Below are positions 53,159 to 63,543 of a stretch of DNA of 64,000 bases, one piece after another (within the stretch, counting starts at the first letter, position 1; every line of letters starts with the position of its first letter). The translations under genes were made by a program, and so were the position numbers. This stretch comes from Allomyces arbusculus. Lineage: Eukaryota; Blastocladiomycota; Blastocladiomycetes; Blastocladiales; Blastocladiaceae. The notes under the pieces were generated by a model. That model did no database searches. It was not told where the DNA came from and worked only from the letters and a program-made list of their open reading frames with translations. The stretch covers positions 124,001 through 188,000 of the forward strand of contig JADHYV010000028.1 of NCBI GenBank assembly GCA_027604705.1, in the 5' to 3' direction.

Positions 53159-55942
53159 ATGACGCTCCAGCGGTTCCTCGGGCGCCCGCTCGCGCTGGCG
53201 AGGCCACGACTGCTGCCAACGTTCCTGCACCCAGGCCCTCTCGCTGTGGCTGCCCAAGGGCGGTTTCTGTCCACGCCCGTCTACAATGCGAACCCAAGTG
53301 CTCTGCGCGATGCGGAATCTGGTCCCACACGGGCCTCGCTGTTCCGCGCGACAACGTTTGTGGAGCCAAGGTGGTCAAGCGCACGTCAGGTGTCGGGCAG
53401 TTGTACGGCTCGCGGCAACGCCACTTTGACGGCCGGGCCTGTCGGCGCGCTCATGGTCGACCCAGAGCCCGCCGCTATGCAGCAGCGCACGACTGCTGTC
53501 CTCTACTTTGACAACCTCTTCCCGATCAAGCTTGGCCGGTGGGACCCGACGTCAGCGTTTGTCACGCTCGATACGACCAAGCTGCAGGCCAAGATCCTGA
53601 AAATGGTGCCGTCCGAACTGCGCACCGTGGCCAGCGTCTCGGTCGACTCGGTCAACCCGCGGCTCAAGGACGGCGGCGCGTTTGCCACCATTTCATTTGA
53701 CGCGAGTGCCACGACCGAGAGCGCCGTGATCGACGCCATCAACGCGTATCTCGCCAAGAATTCAGTCGCGAGGTCGTCGATGCTGCTGCCGGGCCTGGGG
53801 CGCGGTTTTGCGCACCAGGTGCGCGGCATGGTGTTCAACGAAGACATTGCTGCACTTACGCCGTCGATTCGGCTCAGGGTCGACACGTCGACCGAAGTGC
53901 CGTTTGTACGTATCTTTTACCCCTCGTCCCTGTGCAGTGATGGCTCCTGTTTGACTTTAGAACTCTTCTTGACCAGGAAACCATTTACTCGACGTACCGG
54001 CCGTTTGGCGAAATCACCGATATCAAGTACTTGAACCCCAAGACGGTCACAGTGCAGTTCAAGCACATGCGCGCAGCCACGTCTGCGCGCAACTGCACCT
54101 ACGCGCTCGACGTTAACGGCGCGACGCTCAAGCCGAGTTACGAGAAACTCATTGTGCGCACCCGCATTCCTTTCCCGCCGAAAGCGCAGCACGACACTCA
54201 CAAACGCCCCGTCAATTCATTGTTTAGAAAACGCACCACATCATGACCTTTGTCACCTCGCACCCACGCATCTTCATCCCATTCGCCGTGGCCCTGCTCG
54301 TGACGATCGGCGTCTACATTTTCGACCCGATCCACGTCTTTTTTGTCGAATCGAAGGCTACGAACCGGTTCAAGCTGCTCTCCAAGGACGCGGCATGGCT
54401 GCAAACCTTCCCGAATCTGCTGCACCGGCTCGAATCGTTCCTGCAGCGCCTGCCCGGCCTGAGCCACTGGGAAATCATTGCTGCGCGCCCGCAACCGATT
54501 GGGATCGAGCTCGACGACTTCAATGGCGGTGACAGTCAAGTGCCGCGACTGCAGTCGGCGCTTTACGAGGCGCCCGATGGATTAGTCGTGATTGCCGGTC
54601 CGTCCGGGTGCGGGAAATCGGAGCTGGCGCATACGGTCACGGCGCCCGCGGTGGACCATGCGCTGATCGTGATTGATTGCGACGCTTTTGTCTTCCGCGC
54701 GCATACGGACGCGGAGGTGATTCAGCTCCTGGCCGCACAGGTTGGCTACTGGCCCGTGTTCCACTCGCTCAACAAGTTGTGGAATTACGTTGACGTCGCG
54801 CTCACGGCGGCGACGGGGACCAAGACGGGCATGTCGGTCTCAAACGAGACGATGGTCAAGCATATTTTGGAGACGGTCGGGGTCGCGCTGACCAAGTTGG
54901 GTCAGGAGCGCAAGCCGCGTACGCTTGAGCCGCTTCTTTTTACCTGAGGGACAGGAGCGTGAACCGTTTGACTCACGCTTATCTTCCCTGAAACGTAGAC
55001 GAGCCCTACCCCGTCGTCGTCCTCGACAATTTCCTCAAGGACAAGGCCGGCCGGAACCTGTCGAGCTACTACGATATTCTCGCGCATTGGGCCGGGTGGC
55101 TTGTCGAGAACGGGATTGCGCACGTCGTGGTCGTCGGCAGCACGGGCCAGCGCGGCGGCGGCGAAGTCGGTGTCCTGCAAGCGCTCGGCCGCGCGTTGCC
55201 CACCAAGACCGTGCAAGTCGTGACGCTCACGGACATGCCCGCCGACCAGGCCGAGCGGTACCTGAAGATCCGTCTTGCTGGGGCCCCGGTCGCCCCGACT
55301 CAGGACGAAATGAAGCAGATCATCGCGACGGTCGGTGGCCGCGCGACTGACTTGGCCGCGCTCGTGAACAAGATGCTCGACGGGAAGCCGGTCGCTGACG
55401 CGATCGAGGACCTCGTGCAAAAAGCGGTTTTGGAACTGCAAAAGCACGGGTTCCATGCGGGCACCTGGACAACGTCGCAGTTCTGGCACGTCGTGCGGCA
55501 ATTGGATGCGGCAACGGAGTTGTCGTTTGACAAGCTACGGTTCTCGACGCTGTTCAATGGGAACGCCACGCCGTTGCTCGACATGGAACGCGCTGAGATT
55601 CTGGCCGTCGAGTACGAGAATAGCCGGCCTGCACACATTCGGCTGAACAAACCGCTGTATGCGACGGCGCTGGCGCGACTGCGTGACGACAAGGCGTTCT
55701 CCGCGGCCATGGACGTGACTATGTTCAAGGACTTAATCAAGGCCGAGGGCGCCAAGATCCGGTCGTACGAGGACGAGTACATCAAGTTGGCCGAGGTGGC
55801 TGCGCACACGGCCGCGACACGTCGGACGGTGGACAAGGCCGTCGACCAGCGGCTCGCGTACCTGGCCGACATGATGGCCGCGTCGCAGGCCAAAGTGCAG
55901 ACGTGGACGGTGCAGCTGGCCGAGGCCAAGAAGGCGCTGTGA
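53159..55942 (+). CDS. YME2: mitochondrial escape protein 2 (YME2/RNA12)
   Basis: Inner-membrane protein of mitochondria that affects mtDNA nucleoids and escape of mtDNA to the nucleus in yeast. Exons 53159-53905, 53977-54153, 54228-54918 and 54999-55942 sum to 853 codons (852 aa). The N-terminus is Arg/Leu-rich and lacks acidic residues over about 40 residues, as in a matrix-targeting presequence. Then 'VLYFDNLFPIKLGRWDPTSA' and 'NPRLKDGGAFATISFD' (family-specific), an RRM-like region ('YRPFGEITDIKYL'), 'KTHHIMTFVTSHPRIFIPF' leading into a TM helix (about 325-343), and an RNA12 AAA-like domain with P-loop 'GPSGCGKSE' (about 431) and Walker B 'YPVVVLDNFLKD'. The second intron (GTGCGC) is required to fuse RRM and TM parts; ignoring it would split the gene in two. 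Confidence 0.95.
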
Positions 55943-56263
55943 TGGGATGGATGCGCTGAGAGAAAACCAATTCGGAGACGTAAACTAGGGCACATTCGTA
56001 ATCCTGTATGTGCGCGGGGGTGGACGAGGTCTCACATAAAACGGGCCCCACGGAACCGAAAGGGAACGAAACGGAACGCGAAACAGCTGCGAGTCAACAG
56101 GGGGCGAGACGGCACTGAAAAAGAGGAACGGAAGGAGGAAGACTCAATATGGGCCGCTTCGCAAACACCATCAAACCGACGAAAAGTGAATAAACGAAGA
56201 AGTAATAACGACGACGAACGGGAGAGGCAGAGATTGAGAGAGAAAGAGCGGGAGAGAGAGAGA

Positions 56264-56303
<40 letters not shown>

Positions 56304-56421
56304 ACATCAAAAGGAAATCACAACATCGCTTGCCGTGCCAACGCGATGACAACGACTGCGGCAGACCGCGGCTATGGCCAGAGCCACGGCCACGACACGT
56401 CCTCGTGGGATACCGGGGCGC
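55943..56421. other. intergenic, convergent 3' ends
   Basis: 479 bp between YME2 and the SDR gene, purine-rich on the plus strand and containing a (GA)n microsatellite. No gene supported. Confidence 0.5.
56242..56300. repeat. (GA)n microsatellite
   Basis: About 60 bp of GAGAGA with a few GG interruptions, in a purine-rich tract between two convergent genes. Confidence 0.9.
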
Positions 56422-57780
56422 TTAGTCGCTTGGCCAGATGCCCTGCTTCTTGTACCCATCGACAATGTCTCGGATGTGCTGCTCGGTCACTTCTGGGATC
56501 GAGTACGAGAAACCAACCACCTTTTCAATTTTGGTGCCGTCCATGGACAGCGAGTTGTTGTAGAGCAACTCTTGGTCGAGGTAGGGCGTCAAGGGCGAGT
56601 TAGTGATGTTCGAGGCCTTAAGCAGGTCGCTCCACGGCGCCATGTGCGTGTCGTTGACCTAGCATCGCAAAGAAGCGGCGGGTTAAGTGATAATCCACGA
56701 CCGATAAACTTCACCCTCGTGGGTACGTACCTCCTCCGTGACCGACTCGAGGTTGAACTTGGCAAACTGCGAGATGATCGACCCTTGGAACCCGGTCTGG
56801 ATCCCGAAAATCGAGCGAATATGGCGGTTGATCGTCTCCTGGTCTGTGTCCTGCTTGTCGACCAAGTTGAAGACCTCGCCCTTGGCCTCCTTGTCCTTGT
56901 AGTACTCGCATAGAGCCCAGAGCGCGCGGCACACGTCCTCGACGTGCACCGTGTTGATGCGCAGGTCCTTGGTCCACAAAAACTTCATCTCCTCCTTGAG
57001 GTGCTTGTAAATGTGGCCAATGATGAGGCGCGGCGTGATCCCCTGCATGTCGCCCGGGCCGTAGACAATGGCGGGCCGCACGATAATCAGATTCAGGTCC
57101 GGAATCTTCTTGATCTCCTCCTCGGCCTTGGCCTTGGCCTTGGCAATGCCCGTCCACGGCTTGATCTTGGCGTTCTCGTCGCTGCTCTTCTACTCGGATG
57201 CGCATAAAAACGCGTCAGTGGGTGTAATCGATGGGTGTGGGAAACGAACCGGCACGACATGTCGCCGGAAACGAACCTTGTCGCCGTCATACACCTGGCC
57301 GGTCGAGACCTCGACGTAAACTTTGCACTTTTGCTTGGCGGCCTCCTTGGCGCAGTTGACGGAGAGCACAAACACCTTTTCCTCGTAGACGCTGTCGGAC
57401 TGCGAGTACTTGGTCTCGGCGGCGAGGTTGATGACATAGTCCCACTTGGCACCGTCGTCGCGTGCAAACGCGCGTTCGATCGAGGCTAAAAAACACGGCA
57501 AGTTACGAAATGAGTTGTCAAATCGGACACTAACCACTTAAAAAAACGGCACGACATCGGATCACAGCGCGCCACTTCACGTACCAGGGCTCACCAAGTT
57601 GGCCTGGCGGAACTCGACCTTTTCAATCGCGGCCTTGTGCGCGTCGTTGAGCCAAGCGGTTGCGGGCAGGACCTTGTCGACGACGCGAATGTTGGCAGGC
57701 GGCACGCCCTGCGAGAGCAGGTAGGCGACGAGGTTGCGGCCGATAAAGCCAACGCCGCCGAGCAGCAGCACAGTGGCCAT
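56422..57780 (-). CDS. extended short-chain dehydrogenase / NAD-dependent epimerase
   Basis: Exons 57780-57585, 57485-57277, 57189-56731 and 56658-56422 sum to 367 codons (366 aa). Rossmann motif GGVGFIGRN at residues 8-16, 'VINLAAETKY' in the NNAA position, and active-site 'STGQVYDGDK' with a YxxxK pair interrupted by the second intron boundary just after the lysine. Downstream 'LIIVRPAIVYGPGD', 'LRINTVHVEDVCRALW' and 'NLVDKQDTDQETIN' are typical of extended SDRs of the nucleoside-diphosphate-sugar epimerase / 3-beta-HSD type widespread in fungi and amoebae. The substrate is unknown. Length is normal and the fold looks complete. Confidence 0.87.
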
Positions 57781-59094
57781 GGCGACGGAGTGCGTGGGGC
57801 GCGAAGTCGGTTCGAGAACGTGGGGATGTGGAGGGTGCGGGGGCGTGCGTCAAGCGCTGCAGGTCCAAGTGCCGTTCGATTCGAAAGAGGCGGGGGCAAG
57901 AGGGTGCGAGCGTCGGATGGAAAGTGGGCGACCAAGATGACGAAGAGCACGCAGAAAGCCAAACCAGCAGAATCAGGAGGCAAGGGCGTCGGATTGATTG
58001 ATCGTGGATCGAGGACAAAGATATACGCAAAGAGGAACGTGTCGAGCTCGCTGGTTAGTTTTCCGACTTGGCAAGGCAACAACAGTTGGACTCGCGTATG
58101 GCAAGGACAGCGCGATGCTCGGCCGCTTCGCGCCCTTCCTCGGTGCGTCCGCTGCCCCAGAGATCAACACAGATGGTCGCCAAGAGCGCATCGCGGCGCG
58201 CGCGGGTGAACCAGCCCACCCTCAACTCGGTCCAATGCAAGTTGAAGGGCTGGGAGGCGCCGAGTCCTCGGCACGGCACAAAGGACCCGACAAACGCGTG
58301 CAATCGAACGAGCGAGCGGGCGAGCGAGAAGCATGGCACCGACGGAGGGTTGACGGCACCCTGTCTCGTGGGCAGCGGGAAGCGGGCAGCGCGGGAAGGA
58401 GGCGTAAAGGCCGTTGCAGGAAGGGGACGCGTCAAGCACGTACGTGCACGCGGGATCGTGGAGCGGGTCTGAGCGGGGGCGCCAACCGGGTCGCAGCGAG
58501 GTCCAAGGTTCGTGCACGGTGCAGGCGCGTCGGAAGAGCGGGAGCTGAACAAGTGTCGCGGTCGGCACGAGCACGTTGCACACGGGCGGGTGGCGGATGG
58601 CACGCGATCGCAGAGGGCAGGGGCCGGTCGGCGCGCGGAGCAGGACGGCGTGGAGGTGGGGGTTGGGTGCGCGTGCAGCAGCCCAGTGTCGGCGTGAGCG
58701 TGAGCGTGAGCGTCGGCGAGCGCGCGTGTCACGGTCGGGCGGTCGGGGCAGTCGTGCGCGGCGACAGCAGGCAGCAGCAGCAGCAGCGAGAGCCCGGCAA
58801 GACGGCAGCGGCGGCAGCGTCGGTTGGCCGGGCAGGTCAAAAACAGTGGGTGGCGGCGCGTGTGGGTGCGAGGTGGGGCGCGCGCGGTGTGGGCGGGCAC
58901 GGGCACGCGCACGCGCTGGGACGCCAAATCAAAGGCGACGCCAACGCACACGCGACTGGCCACGGTTTTCATGAGCAATTTGACAGAGGCCTTCCGCTGG
59001 GGATCCACTCCAAAAAGCGCGCGGACCGCGGCAAGCGGCTTTGAGGGAATGCAAAGGTGCTATCAAAGCTTCTAACCGAGACTCGTTGCACATT
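57781..59094. other. gene-free GC-rich region
   Basis: 1.3 kb of very GC- and CpG-rich sequence between the SDR start and the tRNA. A 317-codon minus-strand frame (58055-59008) is open but has Pro/Ala/Arg/Cys composition expected from random GC-rich DNA. A short TGAGCG tandem sits near 58696-58713. Likely SDR promoter plus tRNA upstream sequence. Confidence 0.45.
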
Positions 59095-59166
59095 GGGGGT
59101 TTAGCTCAGCGGGAGAGCGTCCGCTTTGCATGCGGAAAGCCGCGGGTTCAAACCCCGCAACCTCCA
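59095..59166 (+). tRNA. tRNA-Ala (anticodon UGC)
   Basis: 72-nt cloverleaf folds completely by eye. Acceptor stem GGGGGTT pairs with AACCTCC (one G-U), T8 A9, D stem GCTC/GAGC, anticodon stem TCCGC/GCGGA with loop TTTGCAT (anticodon TGC, reads Ala GCA), variable AAGCC, T stem GCGGG/CCCGC with loop TTCAAAC, discriminator A. No intron. A box (TTAGCTCAGCGGG) and B box (GGTTCAAACCC) for Pol III are internal. A T run (TATTTTTTTCC) about 25 nt downstream is the likely Pol III terminator. Confidence 0.97.
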
Positions 59167-59603
59167 AGATAACTTATGGCTCAAGTCGCCAGTATTTTTT
59201 TCCATTTTGGCTGGGTGTCCACTTGCCACCAGCCTTGCCACTGCTGCGCACCGCTTTCGTGCTGCGCCTCTCACCAGTCGGTCCAGGACTACTTTGCCTT
59301 CACCAACGCCAACGTCGAAACATCTTCCCGTTAAGTCGCTTCTCGTCGGCCCAGCGTCACATCTCATTGTCGTAATAAACGAACCTCCGACCAGCGTCCC
59401 AACCAGCTGCATTGCACACTCCCGCGCGACCACGACGCGCCCCACCCGTTTTGCGTCGCGCAGCACGATACGAACCCGCCTGCGCGCGCCGTCAGCTTGC
59501 CTGCTCGTTTGCTCAACGCGCCTCGCGCACTTGCTTTCTCGCGCACGTCCAGTCGACCTCGCCCTCCCGCTGACGCTCCACGACCCCGATCGCCGTCACC
59601 ATC
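59167..59603. other. intergenic, tRNA to pseudokinase gene
   Basis: 437 bp containing the tRNA terminator and the promoter/leader of the following gene. No further gene seen. Confidence 0.45.
59190..59199 (+). terminator. Pol III T-run terminator of tRNA-Ala
   Basis: A run of T bases just after the tRNA, the standard RNA polymerase III stop signal; position approximate by a few bases. Confidence 0.6.
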
Positions 59604-62600
59604 ATGGCCGAGTTTCCGGGCATGGTCGGCGGTGCCATTGATGCCGACCTCGAAAAGCAGCTCGCAAAGGAGCTCGGCGACACGAACGACGACGGCAAGA
59701 AAAAGAAGAGTAAATGGGGCCGTCGTATCAACCGCGCCGTCGACAAGATCCTCACGCACCCGGTCGTCGAGGCCGGCAAGACGGCGATCCGGTTCGTGCC
59801 GGGGCTCGGCGCGTTTGTCATTGGCGTGGACCGGTACGTTCTTGTCGTCGTTGTTGTGGTTGTCCATCGTATGAGATGGTGGTCGCACTGTGACGGGTCG
59901 GCTCGCCAGACTCGGCAGCGGAGGTGGCGCGGTTCAACGTGCTTTGCCCGCGGCCGTACGTGCGGTGATCGTGCTCTGCCCGACTATTACCGCGGCAACA
60001 GCAGCGGCAGCACGGCATCGGCAACGGGCAACAACCGCGCCACCAGACGAGCGACCCCTCACTTGCGCACTGTTTCTTGTGTCTTGACCGCGAACATCGA
60101 CACTGACCGAGCTCGTGGCCTGCATTCCGGCCAATAGTCTGACGCGATGGAAGCTCACCTACACGAGCAACGAGTCGCTCATTGCCATGCTGGAAAAGAA
60201 AATGACCGACATCACCGTCACCTACATTGCCCTGATCGAGCTGCTGCCGCCCGCCGAGCGCCGCGAGGACAATCCGCGGCTGCAAGTCTTCGCGAAGAAG
60301 ACCGACCAGATCAAGAAGCTCGTTGGGTTCATCCAAAAATCGATTGACCAGTACAACACCAAGTCGGAAAAGGAGCGGCTCATGCTCGCCGAAGTGATCC
60401 AGTCGTCGTTCAAGTCGCTGCAGGGCGTGCTCGACGAGCTGCAGCGCGATATCCAGGTGCATCTCGGTATCCAGACGACGGCCGGGATCCAGGCGCAGGG
60501 CAACAAGCTCGACAACATTGTCAAGGTCCTGCTCGCGCAACGCACGGTGCTCGAGGGCCAGGCCGATCGCAACGAAAAGTTGCTCGCGCTCATGCAGCGG
60601 CAAGTCGAATCGTCCGAGTACATGTCGCAGTGCATGTCGCAGCTCAAGGAAGACCTCACGCCGGGCTACGCTAAGGTCGAAAACTTGGAGATTCGCCGCG
60701 TGTGGTACGACTTTTTCCGGTGGCCGGCGGCGCAGCCAGTCCAGGACCTGCTCAACCAGATGCCGCAGTACTTCAAGATGCAAAGGGACCCGGTCGCGCT
60801 CACCATGTGGACGTCGCTGCAAAAGGGCGAGCTGCTGACTATTGAGGATCTCGGCATTGGCGACCCGAACGGGCTCGTCACGCCCTACGACCTGAACGAG
60901 GTGTTCCCGTTCGACCCCGTCTACAAGATTTCGATTGGCGATTGGCTCGTGTGGAAGGGGCTCGGGTGGCTCTTTTTGGCGGCCGAAATGGAGCGCAAGC
61001 TGCTGCCGTTCCGCAACAAGTTCTTGCTGTGCACGTCGGTCGTGAGCAAGTTTATTGGGTTCATTTCCGATACGCTGCACAACCTGCGCAAGGAGCATGG
61101 GTACGACACGGCCATGCATGCGCGGCTTCTCGACATTTCCGTGCGCATCGTCTCGTCCTCGCTGCCCGATTTCTCGGAACGGTTCCAGCTCTTCATGGAA
61201 ACGCTTTCCGACGCCTACGACGTGATTGACGGCGCCTTCAACGACGCCAAGAGGACGTGGTACGACGCCGAGATTGTGCGCACGCTCATTCAGTCTCTCT
61301 CGACGTTCCAGTGGCGGCTGGCCGCCGCCGTCGAGGACCTTGGCGGGTCAGGCGAGCTATGGGACGCCAACGAGATTGAGCAGCTCACCAACCAGGAAGT
61401 CGAGCGTACGCAGTGGGCGCACACGCTTGCGGGCCACTACGCGACCACAGTCTGGAACCAGTGGAACGGCGGGTCGGCGCTCATTTCGCCGCACGCACTG
61501 TCCAAGGTGGAAAAGCTCGGCAAGAAAACTCTGAAACTGGAGTATGCGTTCCAGCCCGTCGTGCTGCGTCCGCTCGCACTCACGTCGGCATCGGCCGAGG
61601 CGGCACCGCAATTTGAGCTGGCCGCGCAGACGGCCACCTACTCAGCGTGCCGGTCGCTGCTGCAGACGCTCGGCGTGACCATGTACTCGGGGTGCTGGAT
61701 GGCCGTGGTCGAGTACTGTGCGAACGGCAACCTAAAGTCGTTTTTGCGGTCGCCGCCGGCGCAGTCACTGCCGCTCGTCACCAAGCTGCGCATCTTGTTG
61801 CAGATTGCCAACGCTGTTCGGTTCCTGCACTCGCGCGGGATTGCGCACCGGTGTCTCACGGCCGCGCACATTTACTTGGCTGAGGGACTCGCGCCCAAGG
61901 TTGGCGGTCTGTTGCCTTCGGCCGAGGACGCGGACGTGCTGCGGTACCGCGCGCCGGAGGTCATGCATCTCAGTACGCGCACGCCGACGACCGAGGCTGA
62001 CGCCGAAGTCGACTGGAACGCCGCTGATGTCTACTCGCTCGGCCACCTGTTACGCGAGCTGCTCACGGGCGAGGCGCCGCTGGCCGATGCGGGTGACTCG
62101 GTTGACGCCGTCAAGAAGGCCGCAGCCACCTACACGTCCGACATGGCCAGGAACGGCCTGCCCGACCACCTGCCGGCAGACTTGATCGACCTGGTCGGCG
62201 ATTCGCTGTCGTCTGAGCTGATCGACCGTCCAGCGCTCGACCAGTTTTACGACACGGTCGAGTCGATTCACGTGCGGCTGCGGCAAGACCTCGCGCACGA
62301 CGGCATGGCCCCGTGGGAGTTTGGCGACGTGGCCAATGCCTTGCCGCCGCCTTACATGGCCACGGTCGGTCGCCCGGGCGGCAGTGGCAAGGGTGGTGCT
62401 CTGACCATCATGCGCCCCGCCGCGTCGTCCATGCCCCCACCTGCTCTCGCCGCGATCCTGCGCCGTGCCGCACAACCCGGCGAGGACCTTCACGCAGTCG
62501 AGCGCGACCTGCTCGCACTGGCGCCCGAATGCCCACGCGCACTCGTGCACGTGGGCGACCTCTACTACTACGACAACAGCCAGCGCGGGTTCCCGCACGA

Positions 62601-63162
62601 CTTTGCGCGCGCGCTCAACTACTACCAGCAGGCCGAGGCCGCGGGCGAGCCGCTCGCCGCAATTGGGATTGCCGACTGCCACTACTTCGGGCACGGCGGC
62701 GCGACAAAGCAGCTCGGAGTCGCGCGCGACCTCTACGCCAAGGCGCTCGAGTACCTGTCGGCCACAGACCCGGGTCCGCAGGCGCCGCCAGAGCCCAACG
62801 CACCAGCACCGCCCCTCATCGAGGACAACACGGGGATTCCGCGCGCTTTGCGTGCGCGCGCACACGCTGGGATGGGCGACGTCCTCTACGATGCCGGCGA
62901 GCACCTGCAGGCGCTCGAGCACTACTACAAGGCGACGGGGATCGACCCGGGGTGCAAGCGCGCGTGGGCGCGGATTGGCGATGCGCACTTATTGGGCAAG
63001 GGGGTCCCGCTCGACCCGGACGCGGCACGCAAGTTTTTCCGCAAGGCCAAGGGTACTCGGCGCGAAGTCGAGGGCATGCTCGAGTATTACCGGCTGCGTG
63101 GCGAGGCGGCGTTCATGGCCATGTACCTCAACGACGCGATGCTGTATTATCCGGATTTCTGA
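59604..63162 (+). CDS. MLKL-like helical bundle / pseudokinase / Sel1-repeat protein
   Basis: Exons 59604-59833 and 60138-63162 give 1,085 codons (1,084 aa); GTACGT donor and TAG acceptor restore 'VIGVDRLTRWK'. Residues 1-60 are charged, then comes a hydrophobic segment 'FVPGLGAFVIGV' (about 62-74). Residues 78-230 are long amphipathic helices resembling the N-terminal four-helix bundle of MLKL and fungal MLKL_NTD-like proteins. A middle region (about 250-540) is helical and unassigned. Residues about 545-790 are kinase-like: 'VVEYCANGNLKSFL', 'IANAVRFLHSRGIAHRCLTA' (catalytic Asp replaced by Cys), no DFG ('APKVGGLLP'), but RAPE and DVYSLG retained. Residues about 850-1070 are TPR/Sel1-like repeats (e.g. 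'DFARALNYYQQAEAAGEPLA', 'HLQALEHYYKATGIDPGCKR'). It is probably a signalling scaffold or death effector that does not phosphorylate; function is inferred from architecture only. The 304-nt intron is unusually long and may hide an exon. Confidence 0.82.
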
Positions 63163-63543
63163 GGAGCGCGGTCGTGCGCTTGCGCGTGCGTGGTTCGCGG
63201 TGAGCTTGGCCTGGCCGCGGCACGAATGATTGCTGGTGATCTGCTTTGTTGCGCGAATGTCCATAGCTCTGTTTTTGGCGTTATTCAATGTACATTTTGC
63301 CGTTTTTCTTGCTCCCTCTCTCTCCGTCTCAGCGCACGCCTCCGTTTCAGCGCACGCCTCCGTCTCAGCGCACGACCCACGACCAGCGATCGCCGTTGCT
63401 CTATGCCCTTTTTTGTGGATGTCGCGCTCGAACGTGCGATCAGAGTCTGACTCGAAGCCGCGATAACCTTGACGGCTCATTCTCAGCTTCATCCATAGTT
63501 TTGACTTGTCCGAAACTTCAGAAACGCCATCACAACCGCAATC
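63163..63543. other. intergenic, translin promoter
   Basis: 381 bp with an 18-bp tandem repeat (listed separately). No gene supported. Confidence 0.45.
63323..63376. repeat. 18-bp tandem repeat, three copies
   Basis: Three adjacent 18-bp units of the form TCCGTCTCAGCGCACGCC (63323-63340, 63341-63358, 63359-63376) with one or two differences, upstream of the translin gene. Confidence 0.88.

Noticed and set aside
53917-54246. Treating YME2 as two genes, the first ending at 54246 and the second starting at 54243
   Set aside because: A GT...TAG intron (54154-54227) keeps phase and restores the family-typical sequence before the TM helix, so one gene is favoured.
58055-59008. 317-codon minus-strand open frame
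   Set aside because: Composition (Pro, Ala, Arg, Cys, Thr) is what random CpG-rich DNA gives, no domain is visible, and the region behaves like promoter sequence.
63230-63466. Repeated peptide frames over the 18-bp repeat
   Set aside because: The apparent repeats CAETEA (minus) or SAHASV (plus) simply translate the tandem DNA repeat in an intergenic region.
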